A stretch of 40,163 bases of DNA from contig NZ_WMBA01000074.1 of NCBI RefSeq assembly GCF_009707865.1, positions 1-40,163 on the forward strand, in the 5' to 3' direction. Below, one piece after another: positions 35,787 to 40,163 of this stretch. The stretch comes from Amycolatopsis pithecellobii (GTDB taxonomy: Bacteria; Actinomycetota; Actinomycetes; Mycobacteriales; Pseudonocardiaceae). Position numbers and translations under genes: made by a program. Every line of letters starts with the position of its first letter. Position 1 is the stretch's first letter. The notes beneath the pieces were generated by a model, which was not told the DNA's origin, searched no databases, and saw nothing but the letters and a program-made list of their open reading frames with translations.

Positions 35787-36608
35787 ATGCGAACCGGCCT
35801 GCGCAGCATGCTCACCGTCGGCGCGCTCGCGGCAGCGCTCAGCGGCGCGGTTTTCACCGGCACGGCGTCCGCCAGCACAGTGCTCGCGCAGGGCTGCACC
35901 GGCAGCGTCGTCGGCAACATCGGTGACGAGATCGCGGTGCAGGGCAAGGATCTCGCGGGGCTGGTCGAAACCGGCGCGAAGGAGCAGGAGGCGTTCCTGC
36001 ACCTCAACGGCGTCGACCCGGCGGGGCTCGCGGACGCGATCACCAAGCGGGGCGCGCTCTCCGTCGGCACGGTCCCCAACGCGTCGAACGTCAGCATCAC
36101 CGGTGACAACGTGGCCACCGCGGTCACCGACGCGCTGCAGACGGCCGCCGGTCTGGGGGCGTCCGACGACCAGAAGCACAAGACACTGAACGCGATCAGC
36201 AACAAGGTCGCCGGCAACTGCGAGATGACCGTCTACGCGGGCAACTACTCCGCGCCGGCGCTGCCCTCGTCCGGCACGGTTCCGCCGCTCACCACGCCCG
36301 CGACCCCGCCGGGCACCGGTGCCGTGAGCGCTCCGCCGCGCGACTACGGCAACATCCCCGCAGCCGTGCCCGGAGTCGCCGTCGCACCGGGCGCGCGTTA
36401 CCCGGCCGGCCCTCCGATCGCCGGGCTGCCCACTCCGCAGATCATCGGCGGCGAACCGGCCGTGCAGAACGCCGGGCAGGCCGACGCGATCGCAACCGAT
36501 CCGGCCGGCGGCAACGCCGTGCAGTTCCCGATGCTGCTGGCGGTCGTCGCGCTCGCCGCGGTGAGCGCGGCATTGGTGCGAACCTGGGTGCTGCGAAAAC
36601 TGTCATAG
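35787..36608 (+). CDS. Secreted C-terminally anchored protein, paralogue 2
   Basis: 273 residues. The signal peptide has likely cleavage after TASA (about residue 29). It shares with paralogue 1 a first Cys motif (Cys37, CTGSVVGNIGDEI), a second (Cys145, CEMTVYAG), the linker element RDYGNIP, ARYPAGPP and NAGQADA, and the C-terminal helix PMLLAVVALAAVSAALVRTWVLRKLS. An extra segment of about 70 residues (55-140) separates its two cysteines. The common C-x3-V-x4-GD-x-I and C-x-(I/M)-TV motifs suggest one disulfide-linked domain. No function is known. It starts 13 bases after paralogue 1. Confidence 0.82.
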   Translation: MRTGLRSMLTVGALAAALSGAVFTGTASASTVLAQGCTGSVVGNIGDEIAVQGKDLAGLVETGAKEQEAFLHLNGVDPAGLADAITKRGALSVGTVPNASNVSITGDNVATAVTDALQTAAGLGASDDQKHKTLNAISNKVAGNCEMTVYAGNYSAPALPSSGTVPPLTTPATPPGTGAVSAPPRDYGNIPAAVPGVAVAPGARYPAGPPIAGLPTPQIIGGEPAVQNAGQADAIATDPAGGNAVQFPMLLAVVALAAVSAALVRTWVLRKLS

Positions 36609-36660
36609 CGCCCCGCCCCGGCCCGCTGTCCAGCACCAAGTACCCTGGTCTGCGACAAAC

Positions 36661-36702
36661 CCTCCTGCCACGGACAGTCCGTGGCCGCGAGCCCACAGGA
36701 GG
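36661..36702 (+). promoter_or_regulatory. rpsF leader: candidate S6:S18 autoregulatory element
   Basis: CCTCCTG (36661-36667) can pair with CAGGAGG (36696-36702), which includes the rpsF Shine-Dalgarno. Inside lies a second hairpin, CCACGGACAGTCCGTGG (36668-36684), and the 11-base 3' internal loop begins with CCG. A helix pair with CCG in the loop is the known S6:S18 binding motif in rpsF leaders of other bacteria. A possible -10 (TACCCT, 36641-36646) would start the mRNA just before the structure. The assignment to that motif is inference. Confidence 0.6.
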
Positions 36703-36711
36703 TGAGTGGTT

Positions 36712-37035
36712 GTGTCACGCCATTACGAGGTAATGGTCATCCTCGATCCGACGCTTGACGAGCGCACCGTCGCCCCGACGCTGGACACGTTCCTGAACGT
36801 GATCCGCACGTCCGGCGGCAGCGTGGAGAAGGTCGACGTCTGGGGCCGCCGCCGGCTGGCCTACGAGATCAAGAAGCACGCCGAGGGCATCTACGCCCTG
36901 CTCGACGTGAACTCCGAGCCCGCCGCGGTCAAGGAGCTCGACCGGCAGCTGTCGCTGCAGGAGAACATCCTGCGGACGAAGGTCGTGCGCAAGGTCGCGC
37001 CGCGCAAGGCCGCCAAGGTCGCGGCGAAGGCCTGA
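36712..37035 (+). CDS. rpsF: 30S ribosomal protein bS6
   Basis: 107 residues from GTG 36712 ([13 protein letters not shown]), nine bases after AGGAGG. An upstream in-frame GTG at 36706 is too close to the ribosome site. Family elements are the N-terminal YEVMVILDP strand, [29 protein letters not shown], and [18 protein letters not shown]. It binds 16S rRNA together with S18. It is the first gene of the rpsF-ssb-rpsR-rplI operon, in the same order as Rv0053-Rv0056. Confidence 0.98.
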   Translation: MSRHYEVMVILDPTLDERTVAPTLDTFLNVIRTSGGSVEKVDVWGRRRLAYEIKKHAEGIYALLDVNSEPAAVKELDRQLSLQENILRTKVVRKVAPRKAAKVAAKA

Positions 37036-37042
37036 GGCGATC

Positions 37043-37531
37043 ATGGCCGGAGACACCGTCATCACCGTGGTCGGCAACCTGACAGCCGACCCCGAGTTGC
37101 GCTTCACTCCGTCGGGCGCCGCGGTCGCGAACTTCACCGTGGCCTCGACCCCGCGAACCTTCGACCGCCAGAGCGGTGAGTGGAAGGACGGCGAGGCGCT
37201 GTTCCTGCGCTGCAACATCTGGCGGCAGGCAGCGGAGAACGTGGCCGAGAGCCTGACTCGCGGCGCTCGCGTCGTGGTGCAGGGCCGGCTCAAGCAGCGT
37301 TCGTTCGAGACCAAGGAAGGCGAGAAGCGGACCGTCGTCGAGCTCGAGGTCGACGAGATCGGTCCGTCGCTGCGTTACGCCACCGCCAAGGTCAACAAGG
37401 TCAGCCGCGGCACCGGGGGTACCGGTGGTGGCGGCGGCGGATACGGCGGCGGCGCGCCCGCCGACGACCCGTGGGGTTCTGCCCCGCCGGCCGGGGGCGG
37501 CGGCGGTTTCGCGGACGAACCCCCTTTCTAA
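37043..37531 (+). CDS. ssb: Single-stranded DNA-binding protein
   Basis: 162 residues. The OB fold starts [23 protein letters not shown] and continues [28 protein letters not shown] and [13 protein letters not shown] to about 115. A Gly-rich linker leads to the C-terminal tail FADEPPF, the acidic tip that docks repair and replication proteins. It starts 7 bases after rpsF. The placement between rpsF and rpsR is conserved in actinobacteria. Confidence 0.98.
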   Translation: MAGDTVITVVGNLTADPELRFTPSGAAVANFTVASTPRTFDRQSGEWKDGEALFLRCNIWRQAAENVAESLTRGARVVVQGRLKQRSFETKEGEKRTVVELEVDEIGPSLRYATAKVNKVSRGTGGTGGGGGGYGGGAPADDPWGSAPPAGGGGGFADEPPF

Positions 37532-37567
37532 CCAACCACTCTCTTTTCAGTTACCAGGAGCATCACC

Positions 37568-37816
37568 GTGGCCAAGCCACCCATTCGCAAGCCCAAGAAG
37601 AAGGTCTGTGTGTTCTGCAAGGCCGAGCAGAAGGGCCGTCCGGAATTCATCGACTACAAGGACACGAACCTGCTGCGGAAGTACATCTCCGACCGCAACA
37701 AGATCCGTGCCCGCCGGGTGACCGGCAACTGCAGCCAGCACCAGCGTGACATCGCCATCGCGGTCAAGAACGCCCGCGAGATGGCACTGCTGCCCTACAC
37801 CTCGACCGCCCGCTGA
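37568..37816 (+). CDS. rpsR: 30S ribosomal protein bS18, zinc-binding form
   Basis: 82 residues from GTG 37568, after CAGGAG. The chain carries CVFC (Cys14, Cys17) and GNCSQHQ (Cys55, His58), the C+ version of S18 expected to bind zinc; many actinobacteria also have a cysteine-free paralogue used in zinc shortage, which cannot be checked here. [18 protein letters not shown] and ALLPYTS are the usual landmarks. It acts with S6 in the platform of the small subunit. Confidence 0.98.
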   Translation: MAKPPIRKPKKKVCVFCKAEQKGRPEFIDYKDTNLLRKYISDRNKIRARRVTGNCSQHQRDIAIAVKNAREMALLPYTSTAR

Positions 37817-37827
37817 GGAGGCACGTC

Positions 37828-38286
37828 ATGGCGAAGATCATTCTGACCACCGACGTGGCCAATCTCGGCGGACCAGGCGACATCGTCGAGGTCAAGGACG
37901 GGTACGCACGCAACTACCTGCTCCCACGGGGCTACGCCATCGTGGCCACCAAGGGCGCGGAGAAGAACGTGCAGACCATCCGGCGCACCCAGGAGGCACG
38001 CCGGATCCGGGACCTGGACCACGCCAAGGAGATCAAGAACGCCCTGGAGCAGCTGGGCACCGTCCCGCTCGTGGCGAAGGCGGCCGAGGGCTCCAAGAAG
38101 CTGTTCGGTTCGGTGACCACCGGGGACATCGCCGCCGCGATCAAGGCGGCCGGTGGCCCGCTGCTGGACAAGCGCATCCTGGAGACCGACGGGCACATCA
38201 AGACCGTCGGCAAGCACCAGGTCAACGCCCGCCTGCACCCGACCGTGCAGGCCTCGGTGCGGCTCGAGATCAAGGCCGGTCAGTAG
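37828..38286 (+). CDS. rplI: 50S ribosomal protein bL9
   Basis: 152 residues. The N-terminal domain has MAKIILTTDVANLGGPGDIVEVKDG and YARNYLLPRG, the L9 signature. A long connecting helix (about 42-75) and the C-terminal domain with KLFGSVTTGDIAAAIK complete a full-length protein. GAGGAGG precedes ATG 37828, 11 bases after rpsR. It is the last gene of the operon; a strong hairpin follows. Confidence 0.98.
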   Translation: MAKIILTTDVANLGGPGDIVEVKDGYARNYLLPRGYAIVATKGAEKNVQTIRRTQEARRIRDLDHAKEIKNALEQLGTVPLVAKAAEGSKKLFGSVTTGDIAAAIKAAGGPLLDKRILETDGHIKTVGKHQVNARLHPTVQASVRLEIKAGQ

Positions 38287-38306
38287 TCCCGGTCGTCCGT
38301 CACGCG

Positions 38307-38339
38307 AAAAGCCCTCTTTCCCACCGAAAGGGGGCTTTT
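38307..38339 (+). terminator. Terminator of the rpsF-rplI operon
   Basis: AAAAGCCCTCTTTC pairs with GAAAGGGGGCTTTT (14 bp, one T-G wobble) over the loop CCACC, and CCCTTTT follows shortly. Confidence 0.88.
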
Positions 38340-38431
38340 CCCTTTTGGGCACGGGAACCACCTGACCTGCGCTAGCATCCAAGCTGCTGATCTCGCGCGG
38401 AGTGGGGACGTAGCGAAGGGGAATCACGATC

Positions 38432-38842
38432 ATGACGCAGCCGACATCGGGCAACATGCCGGTGGACACGCTGACCTCGGTACCACCGCCGGCCCCCATC
38501 CAGGTCGGCACCAACGGCTCTCCCGGCGGCTACAAGTTCGACCCGGACCAAGTGCAAGGCGTCATCAACAAGTGGCACCAGTTGCTCACTGACGTCGAAG
38601 CCGACATCACGCAGGCTCAAACCATCGCCAACGTACGTCCGCCTGGTGCCGAGTTCGCCAGCGGCGACTTCATCAAGCAGGGCGCAGGTCCGTCAGGTGA
38701 CACACTGCTCCAGCAACACCAGCGCATGCGCGAATACATCCACAACTACATCAACGCGCTCGAGCAGGCCAGCGGCAAGATCGCGCAGACCGACGACGAC
38801 GCACGGCAGAAGGCCGCGCAGCAGGGACGGGACATCACATGA
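38432..38842 (+). CDS. Small helical protein of a type-VII-secretion-like cluster
   Basis: 136 residues from ATG 38432, nine bases after AAGGGGA. A Pro-rich N-terminus (1-30) is followed by two predicted helices: FDPDQVQGVINKWHQLLTDVEADITQAQ and TLLQQHQRMREYIHNYINALEQASGKIAQTDDDARQKAA. The helix-turn-helix length and position are like ESX/EspC-type small proteins, but there is no clear WxG at the turn. No signal peptide is seen. The stop overlaps the lipoprotein gene as ATGA. The family was not recognised with certainty. A TAGCAT about 55 bases upstream may be its -10. Confidence 0.78.
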   Translation: MTQPTSGNMPVDTLTSVPPPAPIQVGTNGSPGGYKFDPDQVQGVINKWHQLLTDVEADITQAQTIANVRPPGAEFASGDFIKQGAGPSGDTLLQQHQRMREYIHNYINALEQASGKIAQTDDDARQKAAQQGRDIT

Positions 38843-39450
38843 GCAAGACCCGGGCCCTCCAGCTCGGTGCGGCCGCGCTGGCCACCGCCGGAGTGCTTTC
38901 GGCATGCTCCAGCGGGACCAACGCTGGCAGCATTCCACCACCTGCCTCCGCCACCGGCACCCCGGCATCGAGCAGCCAAGGTGGCGGCGAGGCTCCTTCG
39001 GTGCCCAGCCCCCTCCCGACCGCCGCGCTGTTGGCCAACCCGTGCAACGGGGGGCTCTCCGCGGATCAGGTCTACAAGCTCGGTCTCGCTGCCACTGGTA
39101 CCAAGCGGCAGGATCAAACCGGCGCAACCTGTACGTGGAGGTCGGACACCTACGACGCCAACCAGGTCTCCATCACGGCGGTGACGCCGAACAAGAACGG
39201 GTTGAGCGACGTATACGCCACCCGTGGCAACGACAAGTACTTCGAGCCCACGACGGTCAGTGGTTATCCGGCCGTCTATGCCGGCATCTTGGACCGGTCG
39301 GGTGGCGACTGCTCACTTTGGGTTGGCGTGACAGATCAGCTGGCGGTTAACGTGCAGACCCAGATTCTGGATGGGCCGAACAAGTCGAATCCGTGTCCTG
39401 TCGTGGAGCGGGTGGCTACCGCGATGGTGCAGCATCTGCAGGGCTCATAG
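38839..39450 (+). CDS. DUF3558 lipoprotein
   Basis: 203 residues. The N-terminus is a lipoprotein signal with lipobox LSAC (Cys23), followed by a Ser/Pro/Gly-rich spacer and the DUF3558 domain: NPCNGGLSADQVYKLGLA, CTWRSD, and DCSLWVGVTDQLAVNVQT near the C-terminus. Three later cysteines may form disulfides. DUF3558 lipoproteins are abundant in Pseudonocardiaceae, often beside ESX-type genes. It is coupled to the gene before (ATGA) and followed closely by the WXG/PPE-like gene. Confidence 0.9.
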   Translation: MSKTRALQLGAAALATAGVLSACSSGTNAGSIPPPASATGTPASSSQGGGEAPSVPSPLPTAALLANPCNGGLSADQVYKLGLAATGTKRQDQTGATCTWRSDTYDANQVSITAVTPNKNGLSDVYATRGNDKYFEPTTVSGYPAVYAGILDRSGGDCSLWVGVTDQLAVNVQTQILDGPNKSNPCPVVERVATAMVQHLQGS

Positions 39451-39465
39451 GAGGGGATGAGCGAT

Positions 39466-40163
39466 ATGGGGAATCCCGCGATGACGGGCATGGTCATCGG
39501 CACCACGATCATGCCTGGTGCCGGCACCGTGATCGGCACGATGACGGGGGGACTCGTCGGGTTGTTCTCCGGGCCGGAGGCGCAGCACCAGCAGGCCAGC
39601 ATCGGCGGCCGCACGATCGATGCGCGGCAGATCTGGGAGCAGATTCACCCTGGCACCGCGGATTCGCTGCACGAGGGGGCCGGCGCCGCGTCGAAGCTCC
39701 ACTCGGTGCATGACAATCGCGCCGCACTGATCGACGAGATCAACAAGGCGATGGACGCGGCCTGGCAGGGTGACGCGTCGCAGCAGGTCCAGGCCGGCGC
39801 GCATCCGCTGGGCATCTGGTTGCGCGATTCCGCCAGCAACCTCCAGAAGAGCGGCAGCTACCTGACCAACCAAGGGGAGGCCTTCGACGCCGCCCACCGG
39901 CAGGTGCAGGAGATCGCCGCGAACCCGCCGCACGCCGGGCTCATCGACCACATGAACCCGTTCAGCGACAAAGACGACGAGATCAAAAAGTACAACGAGC
40001 AGGGCCAGACGAACGTGCAAGCGTTCCAGAACTATTACCAAGCCAGCGCGCAGAACGCGGCGGGCATGCCGCAGTACAGCGCCTGGCAGGGCAACACCTT
40101 CTCCGAAACCGGCGGCCCCAACAAAAAGGAGACCGGCGGCCCCACCAAGACCGAGATCGGCTC
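39466..40163 (+). CDS. WXG/PPE-like exported protein, cut by window end
   Basis: About 232 residues are visible. ATG 39466 is preferred because AGGAGGGG lies nine bases upstream; ATG 39457 is also in frame but too close to it. The N-terminus is a Gly-rich hydrophobic stretch (GMVIGTTIMPGAGTVIGTMTGG). A helical domain follows with a WxG-type turn in DAAWQGDASQQV, then LGIWLRDSASNLQKSGSYL and QVQEIAANPP, resembling the PPE-type N-terminal hairpin of type VII substrates. The visible end enters repeats of GGP-x-K-x-T/E. The C-terminal part and any downstream EspG-like partner lie outside the window. Confidence 0.75.
   Translation, partial: MGNPAMTGMVIGTTIMPGAGTVIGTMTGGLVGLFSGPEAQHQQASIGGRTIDARQIWEQIHPGTADSLHEGAGAASKLHSVHDNRAALIDEINKAMDAAWQGDASQQVQAGAHPLGIWLRDSASNLQKSGSYLTNQGEAFDAAHRQVQEIAANPPHAGLIDHMNPFSDKDDEIKKYNEQGQTNVQAFQNYYQASAQNAAGMPQYSAWQGNTFSETGGPNKKETGGPTKTEIG

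Noticed and set aside
1..40163. CRISPR arrays, tRNA or rRNA genes, transposases, phage genes
   Set aside because: No regularly spaced repeats, cloverleaf-like sequences, inverted-repeat-bounded elements or transposase or integrase motifs were seen by eye.

Overview
The window is high-GC actinobacterial DNA, most likely from Amycolatopsis or another Pseudonocardiaceae. The evidence is GTG/TTG starts, DUF3558 and DUF5318 family proteins, GTP-type PEP carboxykinase, inositol-phosphate synthase, NarL-type two-component pairs, and a block from ino1 to rplI in the same order as Rv0046c-Rv0056 of Mycobacterium tuberculosis, with insertions. The genus is an inference. All calls are from reading the sequence; no search was run. 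About 40 protein genes are supported, two of them cut by the window edges. No tRNA, rRNA, CRISPR array, insertion sequence or phage gene was seen.

Layout. (1) 1-1804, minus: pckG, missing only its C-terminal end, with a hairpin in its leader. (2) 2131-6728, minus: a compact operon of dynamin-like GTPase A, a short GrpE-like protein, dynamin-like GTPase B and an acidic protein with four D-x-D-x-D-G-type loops, closed by a terminator. (3) 6851-8691: sensor kinase and NarL-type regulator. (4) 8697-13217: SDR, an ABC-2 exporter pair, an unknown protein and trmB. (5) 13264-19995: a MacB/FtsX-like ABC exporter, divergent from a second, many-helix sensor kinase whose operon continues with a regulator and an adenosine-deaminase-like amidohydrolase. 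A 25-codon mini-ORF bridges kinase and regulator. (6) 20000-25393: SDR, PhoX-like phosphatase, HAD phosphatase, MFS exporter and its TetR. (7) 25545-38286: conserved core ino1, padR, DUF5318, class A PBP, GT87-like membrane glycosyltransferase, endonuclease IV, rpsF-ssb-rpsR-rplI. It is interrupted by a TetR/TetX-like monooxygenase pair and by two paralogous secreted, C-terminally anchored proteins. (8) 38432-40163: start of a type-VII-secretion-like cluster (helical protein, DUF3558 lipoprotein, WXG/PPE-like protein cut by the window end).

Regulation. Ten genes carry a TAnnnT hexamer exactly 6 or 7 bases before the start codon with no intervening Shine-Dalgarno, the pattern expected of leaderless mRNAs. 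Most others have clear Shine-Dalgarno sites or are coupled through ATGA, GTGA or TTGA overlaps. Candidate operators lie beside both TetR genes, padR and the second two-component system. The rpsF leader can fold so that its Shine-Dalgarno is paired, with a CCG in the internal loop, like the known S6:S18 autoregulatory motif.

Best candidates for something new: the dynamin/GrpE-like/dynamin/acidic-repeat operon; the paralogous anchored exoproteins before rpsF; and the kinase/mini-ORF/regulator/deaminase operon with its 15-bp repeat scar.
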